Positions 11,701 through 24,613 of a DNA stretch of 41,559 nt are shown here, one piece after another. The translations under genes were made by a program, and so were the position numbers. Numbering within the stretch: position 1 is the stretch's first letter; every line of letters starts with the position of its first letter. Source of the stretch: Arsenophonus sp046530935. GTDB taxonomy: Bacteria > Pseudomonadota > Gammaproteobacteria > Enterobacterales > Enterobacteriaceae. Location: the NCBI GenBank assembly GCA_046530935.1, contig JBHEQW010000011.1, positions 1 to 41,559 on the forward strand. The letters are read 5' to 3'. The notes beneath the pieces are model-generated. The model saw only the letters and a program-made list of their open reading frames with translations. It had not been told where the DNA came from and did not search any database.

Positions 11701-14700
11701 GTTCTTGGCAATCATGATACCACGGTGTGGGTCGGAATGATGCTGATAAGAAGTATGCAATCCAAGAGAATTGTTAAAATTGGCCTGTTCTTAACCCAGG
11801 ACAGATGATTTGAGACGGTTATACACCTTTATTCCCATCTCTAAATAAACGACTGTTAAAAAAGCCGATGTTAACGTAATTGCGTCTGCCTAAGGCATTA
11901 CTCTGGCGAGAGTAAATTGATACTAGTAATAAAATTGCCAATAAAGCCGATGCATTGCAGGCCTTGTCATTACACCTTGCGCAAGGCCTAACTGATAAAT
12001 GGACCAGCGACGATACGCAAGTCCCAACCAAAATGGCAAAAATATATCAAGTCTCTCTTCAGAGAAGACTATACCAAAAACAAGGTTGTTGCTGGAAAAG
12101 TAGTAAAATATTGTCTGATAGCACTCCTTACAGACATGCCAGATATCAGGTGCTGCTCAATAATACGATAGGTAGTATCCATATTTCAGTGGAATTTGCA
12201 CACAACTTGCTGGTGTTATTTGACAATCGAGCCATATACCCTATCTATAATGGTGCTTGTTGGATAGACAAAAGGTAATGATATATTTATACACTTATAC
12301 CATGACATTAATTAATCAGGAGATCTTATAATAAATAAGCATTTACGACTATGAAATCTAGGCTATGGCTATGGATAAAAACAACATTAATAACATTATA
12401 CATCACAATATCTATCTACCAATTACGACACGGTGCAATTCTGTGCCTCTATCTAAACCGCCATAAGATGCTAGTGGTAAGACAATGTTTCTAAATTGGG
12501 CACAGTAAGATTATTATTGATAGCAGGAATTTGATGTGGTTAGATATACTAAACACTGCAACTTGAGTATATGTTATCAGGAGCAAACTGTTGCCAAGTG
12601 TGCTTTATCTACACATAGCACAACTTACTTGTATTGCTATACGAATGTGAGCCGCTTTTACTTACCCATTATTATGTGATGATCTGTAATCTCTTACTAC
12701 CAAGAAAAGGACAAGTTAGCATGAACATCTTTGATTCCATGAATACCGTAGATTATCAGTTACACGCTATCGACAATAACATTCTATCCTACCTGCGTTA
12801 TTGGTAGATGCCTGTTTATAAAAATTATTCCACATTGGCTTGGCGGGCAGCCGATGGAGTCCACAAAGAGATTGCCAACCATTACATTGTGTTAGATTGG
12901 GCAGCGTCGGCATAGACGTCTACCTTAAATAGCTATCTGGCTCTATGCTGTATATTTTGGAAACACGGAATTAAATGCGCTACTGCTGTCACATTTTTAA
13001 TGAAAAACCCATGAAGATAAATCATCACCTCAAAAATTACCCATAAACCACTAATGGAGTGCTATCGCATTATGCGTTTATCGCCATTATACTCTTCCAC
13101 AGTCGCGTATATTAAGCCGATTGACATGCTACAACTAATTTTATTGACAGCCATTTTACCAAAGCAATTGCAGCCCTCAGTGAGACAACTACCCGAATTT
13201 AAATTGCATGTACTGCAACAAGGCATTCTGGATTTTATTAATTTATCTGCCACAAAATATGGCATCAATTATTAGATTAAAAAAGCAATATCATATCATG
13301 ATCAATTTTAATAATCAGCATCGTCGTCTTGTCTGTGAAGTGAGCCAACTATCATATTTTTAATGAACCAATTCATGAGGTAAAAAAATCTAGGCATGCA
13401 TTACTAAATTTTTAGATGGCAAAAATACAAAATTAATGGTTATTGTGAATTGTTGCTTTTAGCTAAAAAAATAAGGTCAGATTAATGTTAACAAAGTACT
13501 AGCTATATAAAATTTAGCTATTAATGATGAAAATAGCAAGAGTGTCAATGCGCGCGCTTCTAGTCACTAATTTTATTAATCTCAGCATTAGTATCTATAT
13601 GCGTTTTTATTAACGGAAAGTCAAGAAATCCTATAAATAACTCTTGCTTGATATCTTTAAATTGGAATGCATTTTAATGCATTGTTTTAGATATGTCGCA
13701 AGTCATAGCCATTACGTGATATGCTAAATTCTTCTGAGGAATATTGATATTAGTGAAAAAAAATTTAATTCATGACGCAGAATTGGCGCATCGAGATCAC
13801 AACAGAGAGATATTTCAAAAGCATTGAAAGTTGCATGCTTACAACTCCACAGCTTTAGTGCTGTACTCCTGTGGCGTTGGCTATTTTCTTTTAAATTTTC
13901 AAAATATTCAACAAGTATAGCAAACCGTGATGAACATTAAAATAATGATCACTCAGCTTGGCCTTGGCTTGGTGGCAGCAATAATTGAGGATTAAAAGGT
14001 ATGCAAACTTGATATATTCTCACAGCGTTTATTGAACAGCTAATCGGTAGCGATAAAAACGCAAGGAGATAAACCAATAAACCTGGCAACCTTTATCAAA
14101 CTTAATCATGTAACTAATCATTACTGCTAATTATAACTTATAACTGGATGAAAAGAGCTATCGCGCCACCATGATAAAAGCATGCTGACTGTAAAACCAG
14201 TTGCCAGGAGATGATGGTGCTAGATTGTAGCATGACTGTTACAGACCTTTAAATAAAAACGATTTAACGTGCGTTAAATGTGATTTGATGCGCTTCTAAA
14301 GCAGCTTCAGCTGTTGCTAAAATTCTCACTATCTCTAAGCAGAACACTCTACATCATGGCTTTATTTACTTGTATGTGATCCTCCTCCAGGTAATGCCTG
14401 GATAAAGCTTACTACGACGTAAACAAACATGGATATCTGGGTTATGGATGAATGGCAAAACCATAGCCTTGATCAATCAGGAAAATGTAGTGTAGACCGT
14501 CAAGTCAAGGTACTCAACAGCTTCAAGAGCTACCATCCGTGCTGCATGCTAGCAATGCTACCACAGGATATCCAGATTGAACGTTTATACCAGCATTTAT
14601 TAGGATTAAAACACGTCGACACGGCGAACAAGTACATCATCATAACTGGTCAGATTGCTGTTGCCACTGACAGTTCAGGAATTATCATTACAAATGGCCA

Positions 14701-16949
14701 ATGCGATACCAATATTTAATCGAGCAAAATACTGTTATTAATATTATTATTCTTAATAATATTATTATTCAATTTACCTAATTAATGTAGATGATGAAGA
14801 CACAACAACTAAATTTATTCTCTGATGGATTGCCAAGCTGCATGCATTATTAGCAAATAGACGGCGTAGTATAGGAGACATTGCAGCCTCACTATGTGCA
14901 ATTGCTTTCGGCAATGTCGATATCATAGATAATGAGCTGCAATGCTAGAGTTTTTCTTTAGCACAGTCCTTACTTAGCAAGTAAAATGCTACCTGCTCTA
15001 GCACAGAGCATACCTAGAGCTGCCTGAGGCTAACTATTATTTAGCAAAAGGAAATAAGGATAGTCTAAATGCATTATTTGACGATGAGATATTCTACTAT
15101 TGATAGCAATGAAATCTTCTACTGTTTGTAGCAGAAGAGCACGCCAATTAAGATGCTGCGGAATGGAATACCAGCTCGGCAAAATGTGGTTCTCTAATAC
15201 AGCATTCAGCTAGCAGTAAACTTGCGCTATGCACAATTTGCCTCATGATGGAGAAGCGAAACTAAGCCTGGCAAGTGATTTCGGAACAACGCCAAATATA
15301 AAAGCTATTTCATACTTAGAGCAAACAGTGATTCATGAAAAACAACACCAGCGCTGAGAAAACGAAAAGACCATCAACATAGATAAAGTCATGGATTATT
15401 ATAGATAAAGTCATGGATTATTGGTGGTTAATTGCACCTCGTATGCCTATCTTTGAAGCCTGTAAGCTGACAATAGCCTACTGCGTATTAAGAATGCTGA
15501 CTTACCACCTACCTTCCATGTATCGATCCAAGAGCAGGTTTGTTAGCAGCCTATCCTGGCTCAGCTAGCCGCCACGGACACAGCATAGTCATTAACTTTT
15601 TTTTGCAACATATAGTCTTCTCTGCAACTGTTCTGGCAGTAATTAAATAGCCTAATATCTACGATATAAGACAACCGCTTTGCTCCAGGCAAAGCATTAC
15701 AGACAAAAGCAAATGCATGATGAGTAAACTATGGAAAGTATTAACCACCGATAGCTAATAATAGGAAACACAAACACTCAGATAACAAATTATTTTACTC
15801 GGCGTGATATGTGCTTGGCGATGATACCAGTCAGATATCGATGCTGTGTATGACTGCCAGACCATGGAGAATGATCAGCGCACCAAAAATCATCGAGTTA
15901 AAAACGTGATAAAAAACTACATCTCATCTGTACTATCTGCTACAGTCACAAGTAGCGCACTATTTATATGCATGATGCAGAGCTCCTTTGCTAACGCGAG
16001 CAGGTGTACCACCTTTAACGCCAGTCTGATGACGCTAGAAACACGCCTGGTGGAAGTAAGCACGCCGTATTTGCAGACAGCGCATATATCTCCTTAATGC
16101 AGAACTTGCAGAGTTTCGGAATGATTTGAAAGAGGATGATAGCAGAGCTAGCTTCCAAGCTTCAACATATCAGATGTAGTTGCTAGTAAAAAAAGCTATG
16201 TAGGGGGCGTAATACGGATTATTACGATATTTTGACGCAAGAGCAACGCCTTGTGAGTGCGTTCACTGAATGATTGTCAGCGCAGATTAAAAAAATCAGT
16301 GTTGTAGCAGAACTGCTATCACAGCCTACAGTCATAAAGTATCGCAGAACGCCAGCGTACGTATTCTTCTTGCCTGGCGTTGTCGCAGATACAAAGATCT
16401 GTTTCAGTTTAATACATTATTAAGTGCCTATCTGATATGTCATCTAATCAGATGCGGACAGTGTATTACCAAAATTTGCAAAACAGTATATTTCAAGTCA
16501 CAAAAAAAGCGCGCCGAAACTAGAATTACAAGGCGTCAAGAAAGAAAACATTATGCGCTTGAAAAAGCAAGTAATGTGCTAATTTATTAACAGCAGAGAT
16601 ATTTTCGTCAACACCATGCTTTTTAACCACTGCAAGAAAATTGCATTAGCACAGTTATAGATTGTGGACTAGATTAACTACTTAATTGATTCGTGGTTGT
16701 GGTGTCTGTGCTAACCTGCTGAGCAGCAACTCACTGCATCCGCGTTCAGAAAGTTAACCGGCTAGCAACGCAAAACGAACGAGTGGCAATGTATTTATGC
16801 GAACTACGTGAGCAAACTCCATTTATCTCATTAGAGATAAATTAGGTGAAAAACCAACCATCGGAAACCTCGCAGATGATTATAAAAATATAGCTAGCAT
16901 GCTGTTCAATTGTACATGCAATGAGCAGTTTGCTGGCCAGAACAACGAC
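8701..16949. other. G+C-richer degenerate island, no gene recognised
   Basis: This 8 kb region differs in texture from its surroundings. Sampled 60-base lines give about 42-47% G+C (for example those starting at 9421, 9541 and 16741) against about 20% in A/T-rich gaps such as 25681 or 19741. Stops occur in all frames. The longest open frames are 107 codons (11955-12278, plus), 96 codons (14429-14719, plus) and 83 codons (15846-16097, plus), and none resembles a known protein to me. The composition suggests more recently dead or foreign DNA, such as a prophage, plasmid segment or large gene cluster, but no phage, plasmid or integrase marker is readable. A perfect 22-bp tandem duplication lies at 15379-15422. 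Confidence 0.4.
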
Positions 16950-18384
16950 AAGTTATTAGGAGATCTACTGTTGTATAGCTGTCAGAGTACCGTTCCATTC
17001 TAATGCTTTGTGAATCTGTTCTCCATCCTTAATTTAGAGGTTCTTTACTATCAAAAATCAGCAGGTCAAAATCTCTTAGCCAGTTCCAGCTTTTTTTGAT
17101 CAGACTATACCAATTCAAATACCATTGAGATTGTTGTTTTTCAACCATACTTCTTCGAACATCAGATTTTCGTAGCACCTCACTGTTGCAAAAGCTAATT
17201 TAATTAAATTTCTTGTGCTTATTATTGTGACGCATAGTGGGCCTATAAGGAAAACTACCTGGAATTTCAGCAGTTCTTTTCGATCTTTCTTCAGCTTTTT
17301 AATTTGCTGCAGGATACTTTGCTGGAAAACTTTAGCAATAAAACATTAAGGAATTTATTAGTACCATTAAGGATCTCTGTTAGCATATACTTGCCGCTGC
17401 AAGTCAACCTTAATTTTCGCTTATATGCTTTTTGGAGTAAATCAATTACATTAAATGTTTTGTGTACAGAAGAGAGTTGGTGCTTATGCGTGTCTCTTGA
17501 TATTTTTCATCATTGCATTCCAAAAACCAAGGAAGCGGTTTCCTTAGCAATCCTCGTAAATATGGGTAAGCAATGCCGCTCGCAAAGCCAGTTAGAAGTT
17601 CGGCTAAATTCGCTTTTAACTTTTGATAACCATCTTCAACCACAACAATGTCTTATCCTTACGTCCAAGTTCAGTAACGCTGATAATGACACCCAAGCAA
17701 ATGCGATTTCTAGTCTTGCCTTAGAAGACTGTCTATGCAATAGGCCAAGAAATAAATGTAGCGCATATTGCTTAAATCACTAAGAAGAATTGCTTATGCT
17801 GTCTTCAAGCCATTGTTGTTTCAGTCTAGTGATGGGTGAGTATTCATAGAAGCCATGTGTTTTTTTACTAAGAAGTGCCACTAGATCTTCGTGAAAATCA
17901 CCAACGGATCTGCCTTACAGGTAACGGACATAGTAGAAATTCTTCGATATTTTTTGCACGATTAAGGTAAGATGCTAGCAACGAGTTGTTGAATCATATT
18001 ATGTTTCTGCTGCGATCCTTAATCTTAGGCACTTTAATTTCAATATAGCCCATACCTATCTGTATGGTTCTATGTAGCAAATAGCTCTTATGTGCCGACA
18101 CAATATACTCTATTATATGTAGACAAGTCGTCGTTCAGCATGTTATAACACAGCATGGGACTTCAAGTTCAGCCTCAAAACTGTGCTGGCTACTAGCTGC
18201 ATGGCAGCATTAGTGTAATGAGTTCATGGAATTGACAATAGGTAATATTTGATCTTTTGGATAGGTGTGTTGTAACCACTTTCATGGCATACCATTTCTA
18301 TGGTAGAGAAATAAATTACGAAATCAATTACAAGAATACGCCACTATCTTCGATAGCCAATACACGAAAAATTCGTATAATTCA
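16950..18384 (-). mobile_element. IS256-family element (dead copy 2 of 6)
   Basis: The element is bounded by related ends (AGTTATTAGG at 16951 and AAAAATTCGTATAATTC at 18367-18383) and is about 1.43 kb. Read on the minus strand it parallels the plus-strand copy at 20395 closely: KIKDRSRNII-like N-terminal catalytic block, then remnants of VVVEDGYQKSKANLAELLTG and the C-terminal region. Frameshifts and stops break the transposase. With the copy at 20395 it forms a large inverted pair around tpiA. Confidence 0.78.
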
Positions 18385-18634
18385 TTTCTCCTACCAGAAA
18401 AATGATTTCTTAGTATATTTGTTATTGTGATTTTAATATATCGACTTACATTAGTAAGTTTGAAAGGTAAATTTCCTTTATTTGTTATAAAGTTAGCAGC
18501 TAGTAAAAAATTTATTCAGAGTTTCGGTAACTAACAAATAATCAATAATGCAACCTAATTCCGTCAATTCACTGATAGAATTTTAGAATTAAAAATATTT
18601 ATTATCTTTAATTTATTTTAATAATATCAGTATA
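18385..18634. other. A/T-rich gap downstream of tpiA
   Basis: No gene or convincing terminator is seen here. It separates the 3' end of tpiA from the IS256 copy. Confidence 0.4.
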
Positions 18635-19408
18635 TTAGAAACTAATTGAATTTTTTTCTGTTGCCGAATTAATAATAGCTAAAAAAGCATCAGCTTTCAG
18701 CGATGCGCTGCCAACTAATGCGCCATCGATATCTGGTTGACTGAAAAACTCGGCAGCATTGCTGGAATTCACTGAGCCACCATACTGAATAATTACTTGA
18801 TCGGCAATAACTGGATCTTGCTTAGCAATATGATCACGAATAGACTTATGTACCACTTGAGCTTGGTCTGGGGCAGCTGATTTGCCGGTGCCAATTGCCC
18901 AAATTGGTTCATAAGCAATAACACTATTTGCTAATGCACTAACGCCTAAACTATTTAATATTGCATCTATTTGGCGAGCGCAGACTTGTTGAGTTTTACT
19001 GGCATTATTTTCTTTTTCAGACTCTCCAATACAAAGTACCGGAGTTAATTTTTGCGATTTTAATATTGCAAATTTCTTGGCTATAAATTCATCACTTTCT
19101 TGATGATAATTTCTACGTTCAGAATGACCGATAATAATATATTTTACGCCAATATCTTTTAGCATTTCTGCTGATGTATCACCGGTAAAAGCGCCGGATA
19201 AATTGACATCAACATCTTGCGCGCCAAGTGCTATTTTGCTACCTGTTAAAGCTTGTTTTGCTTGTGCCAGGTAAACAGCTGGTGGTGCAATTGCGACATC
19301 ACAGCTATTAGCATTATTTAATTTGTTACGCAAATTTCTAATCAGTTCTTCAACCATTTTTGTACTGCCATTAAGTTTCCAGTTCCCAATGACTAATAAA
19401 TTTCGCAT
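18635..19408 (-). CDS. tpiA: Triosephosphate isomerase
   Basis: TpiA interconverts glyceraldehyde-3-phosphate and dihydroxyacetone phosphate in glycolysis and gluconeogenesis. The protein has 257 residues (E. coli 255). All catalytic residues are in place: Lys11 in GNWKLNG, His95 in IIIGHSERR, Glu167 in AYEPIWAIGTGKS. The phosphate-gripping loop 8 reads LVGSASLKAD, with Ser234 where the family almost always has Gly (VGGASL). The start ATG at 19406-19408 has only a weak TAGAGA-like ribosome site. A plausible promoter lies at 19454-19482. It stands alone between two inverted IS256 copies and has no operon partner. Confidence 0.97.
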   Translation of the reverse strand: MRNLLVIGNWKLNGSTKMVEELIRNLRNKLNNANSCDVAIAPPAVYLAQAKQALTGSKIALGAQDVDVNLSGAFTGDTSAEMLKDIGVKYIIIGHSERRNYHQESDEFIAKKFAILKSQKLTPVLCIGESEKENNASKTQQVCARQIDAILNSLGVSALANSVIAYEPIWAIGTGKSAAPDQAQVVHKSIRDHIAKQDPVIADQVIIQYGGSVNSSNAAEFFSQPDIDGALVGSASLKADAFLAIINSATEKNSISF

Positions 19409-19453
19409 GTTTTTCTCTAAGTAAAAATATTTTTTAATAAATAATATTAATAA

Positions 19454-19482
19454 ATGATATAAAGAAATTGATTATTATTCAA
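19454..19482 (-). promoter_or_regulatory. Probable sigma-70 promoter of tpiA
   Basis: On the minus strand TTGAAT is followed after 17 bp by TATCAT, about 46 bp upstream of the tpiA start. Both hexamers are close to consensus with ideal spacing. In DNA this A/T-rich chance matches are common, so this is a prediction. Confidence 0.5.
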
Positions 19483-20394
19483 GTTATGCAAAAGAATAGT
19501 ATAAAGATGCGATAATTAAATCATTTTATTTTTTCTCATTGACATATGATGTTATTTTTATTTATTGAAATATTAATCTGTTCATATAGAAAAAGTAATT
19601 ATGTTATCTTTCCTTTTACTAAAATATAACTGATAGTGCCTGCCATCTCCTTTTCATCACTCTAGACTTAGTTATGTTAATTAACATATGATTTAATATC
19701 CTAGTTAATTCATGTTGGTATTATTAATCGAAGTATTTTTTAAAGTGATTAATAATTGCCATAATATAACGTTAAAATAATTGTTGATTAATTTTATAGC
19801 TCTTTGCATCTTTTTCTTGTGCTAAAGTTATCTGTAAACTTTTAATTTTTTTTACTTTTTTCAAAGACTCTAAGAAAAGCAAGTTTTCTGTTAATTTGAC
19901 TGGTTGTGCGAATATAAAGTAATATAGTATCTTTGTTTTTGATAACTTTAAATTTAGCTATTAGCTAGCTTAATGGATTATTCTGATTATTTTTTGACGA
20001 AATATTGGGATATATTTATTGAATAAAGCTAAATCGAGTAATAAATAAGCAACTGAAACTTTCTTTTTTAGGTATAAGCTGTAATTCTTTTTGTAGCACG
20101 ATGGAATAATGGGAATGATACAATAAATATTAAGGCTAATATTAACTTAATTTTCCGATTATAGATTTTCATCATCGTTACTCGTCAGTATGAGTTTTAT
20201 CAGATAGGATCTAATTATGATAAAATAAATGACATTACAACAATGCTGGGCACGCTCATTTAAAGGACAAATTGGTTAAAAACTAATTTGTTTTAGTATA
20301 ATTATTTTATCTTTATAAATTGTTATTATATTTAGTTTGTAAACTTTTTTGCTATATTTTAATTATATCTTATTTTTATTAATTATAAAATTGA
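19483..20394. other. Very A/T-rich gene-free stretch
   Basis: No ORF or recognisable remnant. A hairpin at 20267-20291 (ACAAATTGGTT, AAA, AACTAATTTGT, one G-T pair) followed by TTTTAG could be a weak plus-strand terminator with no gene before it. Confidence 0.4.
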
Positions 20395-21840
20395 TGAATT
20401 ATGCTGATTTTTGGTGTATGGGATTTCGAAGAAATTGTCGGTAGTCTCATAGCGAGAGATTTCATGGATTATTTCAATAACAGAAATATGTGATATAACA
20501 TGAAAAGTCTACCATAAAGTAGACACGAAATCAAATATTACCTATAACCAATTCTTCCATAAACTCATCAGTAATGGTTCTAGGCAGCCTATAGCCACCA
20601 GTCACCACGTTGAAGCTTAGCTTAAAGTCATGTTGTCGCAACATGATTAATATCGCATTGTCGACACACAATGTCGTCTATGATGTCGGTCAATAATAGC
20701 TATTTTAGCCACAGAACCATACATATGGTGGTATAGGCCATGTTAAAATTAACGCACCTAAGATTATGGATCGCAGCAGAAACGAAATATGCTTCAACAA
20801 CTTGTTGCTACCATGTTATTTGAAGCATGCAAAAAACGTCGAAAAATTGCTGCCATTGCCGTTACCTGTAAGGCATATCCACTGGCGATTTTCACGAAGA
20901 TATATGGCTGCACTTCTTAGTAAAAAGCACATGGCTTCTATGAGTACTCAATCAGTAGACTGAAACAAGAATAGCCTGAAGACAGGATAAGAAATGCTTC
21001 TGATTGATTTAAGCAAATATGGCCTGCATTTATTTCTTGGCCGATGTCATAGATAGTCTGCTCATGCAAGACTAGGAATCGCATTTGCTTGCTGGTCATT
21101 ATATCAGCGTTATTAAACTTGGACGTAAGTATAAGAGCTCGTTGCAGTTGAAAATTGTTATCAAAAGTTATGAGAGAACTTATCCGAACTTCTAAATGGC
21201 TTACTAGCTGCATGGCTTAACCATATTTCCCAGGATTGCTAGGGAAACTTCTGCCTTGGTTTTTTGGAAAAAAAGTAAAATATTCATGAATATGCAATAC
21301 CAATACACTATGTTAGGTACATAAAACAGATAATATACTGGCTTTTCACTCTTCAAAAGCATGAAATCAAAAGTTAATGTTGAGCCACGTAGGATGGTCT
21401 GGCTAGCAGAGAGCTGTGATGGTGCTAATGAAACTTTTGATATTTTATTAGCACAGTTTTCAGCTAAGCATATCTATGATTCAATGAAGAAGCTGTATAA
21501 AGATTGAAAAGAACTACTTCTGGGATTCTATGCCTTACTTCTCAGTGAGCTGGAGAAGTAAATAAGAACTAGGAATATAATTAAATTGGCTCTCTCATAT
21601 AAGAGAGAGCTATCAAGCTGAAGTGCGAAGAACTGTGGGTAAAGAAAAATAACTCTTTCAATAGTATTGAAATTATTACAATCTGATCAAAAAAAAGCTA
21701 GAACTGGCTAAAAAGATTTGAGATGCTGTAACCTTGGTTGGTAAACAACGCCAATTTAAATGTAGAAAATAGAGTCACACGAAGCCTAAGAGTGGAAGGT
21801 GTAAGCATGACCTCCATACATCAGATTTACTAATAACTTA
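20395..21840 (+). mobile_element. IS256-family element (dead copy 3 of 6)
   Basis: This is one of the best-preserved IS256 copies. The frame 20766-20963 reads MDRSRNEICFNNLLLPCYLK, matching the conserved IS256 transposase block around the first catalytic region (KIRDRSGxGIxFNSxLLPPYL), followed by KHAKNVEKLLP. Later pieces include IKLGRKYKSS and ANETFDILLAQFSAKHIYDSMKKL, resembling the mutator-type C-terminal half. The left end (GAATTATGCTGATTTTT) and right end (AGATTTACTAATAACTT, 21823-21839) are degenerate copies of the shared inverted repeat. Stops make it non-functional. Confidence 0.8.
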
Positions 21841-22219
21841 GTAAGACATTTTAAGTACCGAAAAATGATTCAACAATAATGATTGTATATTAAAACTAGG
21901 CTTTAATGGAAAAATCCAATCGAATTGATTCTACTTTACTATCTAATACATTTGAGGAATATAAAACATTTATTAGAAATTGAAAAATATAACTTCACCT
22001 CTACAGTTATTTTATTTAATGGTATGATTATTTACTTATTAGACCATTCTACTAATAAGAGATTTTAAAAACTAATCTTACTGGCTTGTGAAGATAATGC
22101 TATTAAAGACAAATGCTAGAGAAGCATATAAAAAAATTTTATCATTAATGGAAAAATCATTCTGTCTTTCATTCTATCTTATCATCGATATTTATTTATA
22201 TAAATAAATATTTTTATAT
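21841..22219. other. Gene-free gap
   Basis: A/T-rich sequence between the IS256 copy and the end of the ahpF remnant; nothing recognised. Confidence 0.4.
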
Positions 22220-22445
22220 TATTAATTCATTAGCTAGTAACTAGCGCTAAGTGTCTCTATTGACCATTCTTCTGCTGCAATAATAATCTCTTTGTAATGC
22301 ACAGTAGTTGCACAATCACAGGGAAAAAAGAATACTGCTTATATTGCTTTTACATCTTTCATCAACCCGGATTTCGCCGAGTGCATTACGCACTATCACA
22401 CGATCTACCAAATTGATATTTGGTTTCACAGCCAGTGAAATAATA

Positions 22446-24613
22446 TGTTTTTTAAATAATTTAGATTTAATTTTGGACTAATCTTTCATAGATTATAATG
22501 TAGCTTTGCTACCTAATACTGATGTGGGAGTAATTCCAGTTTGTATAGACAAACATATAGATACAGAGTGATCTCAATCTTTTTAATAAAATTGAAATGA
22601 TGACTTTGCAGACACCTTCTATCCGCCAATTAAATCTCCCACCGCTACCATATACCAATTCGTTTTAGCTTACCTAGGCAGAACAATTTGCTATTTTATA
22701 TCAAGCTATATACACAAACAAGCAAATTCACATTTTCTTGTTCCTAAATGTTTTTGCAGACCAAAAAGGCTGTCTGTAAATTCTTTGCCATTGTTTGTAA
22801 GTACTCGATGGATAGCCATGTGACATGTTTTGTTAAAATTTGGTAAGAAGCGTCTATCATTATCCTTTGTGTCTTTGCATTTTTAAAGACTGATAAAAGC
22901 CCTATAGAGCTCGTGATTTATATTTATGAAAAGATAACATCATGAAGTTTTATTTGGCATTTTTGAGAAATATTTCATATTCTATATGCAGATAAGCAAG
23001 CTAGTAGCTTTTAAACTATTTATTCTTACGCTTCACAACAGGCGCTTTCATGCCTCATTTCACGGGAATTCTTCCATCTGCCACTCATTTCTGATTTTCG
23101 TAAACAGCTATCCAAAGGCAAAGATTGAAAGAAGTAGAATTGGGTCAAAAATTCGCTGACGACTACCAGCAAATCGCCGAGAGAGAAAAAACTTTTTTCG
23201 CAAGAAAACGTGCACAGCTTCCTTATTACCGATAGCATCATCTGCAAACAATTGGGAATATTGGCTGTGATCTCATGACACAATCTTAGCAAAAATTGTT
23301 GATAGAAATTCATTATACTGTAAGAGATATTTTTGCTACATATGGTTATCATGAAAAAGAAAATAGTCATATAAACAAAAAATACTTTTTCCTAACTACC
23401 TGATAACATAAATCTGCATTTCATTAGTTATCTTGAGGACAATTTTGTTGGATGATATCAATTAATTTATTGAAACAATTCATTCTACTTTATCCTGCCC
23501 ATATTATTATCACAGTGAAACTGTTATACAGTGTAGATATTCATTATAGTTACAGCAATATTGTTGCAAAATCTCCAATTTCATGAAACCATTTAATAAG
23601 CTTACTGAAAGTCCTTTAGCAAAGGTTACATCACGATGATAAATGGTTTAGTTATATGCTATGCATATTGAATATCTCTGACTTTACTGGAGTCAGAGAA
23701 ATAAACAGGCATTGATTTAAAAACATGGTTTATAGATGGCATAGCTAGTTTTTTGCTTCAGAAGCGATAGTCAATATAAACGTACTAAATTGTATTTTAT
23801 TAAACTCGAGGAAATATTTTTCCATGCTTCCTTTTAATAAAATCGTTATTTTCAACATAGAAAAGCTAGAAACTGCACACTGGCAGTGTATAAAATTAAT
23901 GAACGAATCGCGATCTTAATCGCAATACCTATCAAGAGTTATGATAACAATAAGATTCTTAAAAAGTTTAATGCCAAGTGTGGTTAGCCGTTCTATTCTA
24001 TTAAGTTGATCATCGATAAAGGCTCCAGTACCCTATATCCTTGGATATAGGTAAATGGTATGAAACTTTTACTAATGAGCATGAAATTAGTCAGCATGGC
24101 CTAATAAGCTTAGATAATCAGAGATTTATTGGTAAAGAATCCCACATGCAAACTGTGAACAGTTATATATATAAGACTATTAAGCCTATTAAAAAGATGA
24201 CTAAGTAAATTCCACGATAGAGTATCGTTTTATTTAGCGAATTATCTAACCTGGAGAAAATTGTTTGAAACCACAACAATTGAAATACAGAGGTGGCTAC
24301 ATTTTACTCTGCAAGTAAAGAGCAACAACCTTTGCCAACATAGTCGATCATCAATCTTATCTCTTTATTATTCCTTAGCAATAATAAGTTCTTGATATAC
24401 AATTGCGGTTAGCTAAAGTAACCGAAACCTTCTCTACTTCTTCTGAAAAGAAGTTCTGATTTTTAGATATTATAGTTAATTGACGATAGCAAGCATCATC
24501 ATCATGATGTTTTTTGCCTTCAATTATATTATCCAGCACCTCATCAGCATTATTGATTGCCATGAATAATGCTGTGTATTGTACTGATTTATTTAATGAT
24601 CCTGCACCAAACA
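22446..24613 (-). mobile_element. IS481-family element inside ahpF (dead)
   Basis: The left end (TGTTTGGTGCAGG, minus strand from 24613) matches other IS481 left ends in the window. The N-terminal helix-turn-helix is at about 24360-24470 (NFFSEEVEKVSVTLANRNCI, a distorted copy of the THKIRAAIQ..TLAKRYCIS pattern). The rest is at 22446-23370: DDLLVVVSEF-like, DSCLRKSEMSGRWKNSREMR, MPNKTS-CYLF, and the DDE block IHRVLTNNGKEFTDSLFGLQK (first half shown is IHRVLTNNGKEF, near 22780). The C terminus (SVLGSKATL) is near 22510. Net length without its own insertion is about 1.1 kb, typical of the family. An IS1595 copy (23288-24336) splits it after the HTH. Confidence 0.82.
23288..24336 (+). mobile_element. 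IS1595-family (ISXO2-like) element inside IS481 (dead)
   Basis: About 1.05 kb with related ends (AGCAAAAATTGTTG on the left; CAACAACCTTTGCC on the right, its approximate complement). The plus-strand translation carries broken traces of an ISXO2-like DDE transposase: KWFSY with a mutated L-x-LT block, a KTAFRW-like segment, then FTNEHEISQHGLISLDNQRF and HMQTVNSY, followed by ETTTIEIQRWL. The better-preserved copy at 28505 supports the assignment. It lies opposite in orientation to the IS481 element it interrupts. Confidence 0.72.

Noticed and set aside
14429..14719. 96-codon plus-strand ORF in the G+C-rich island
   Set aside because: No start context, no recognisable family and no neighbouring intact gene; plausible chance opening in less A/T-rich dead DNA.
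20766..20963. Hypothetical 65-residue protein
   Set aside because: It is a piece of an IS256-family transposase inside a dead copy of the element.
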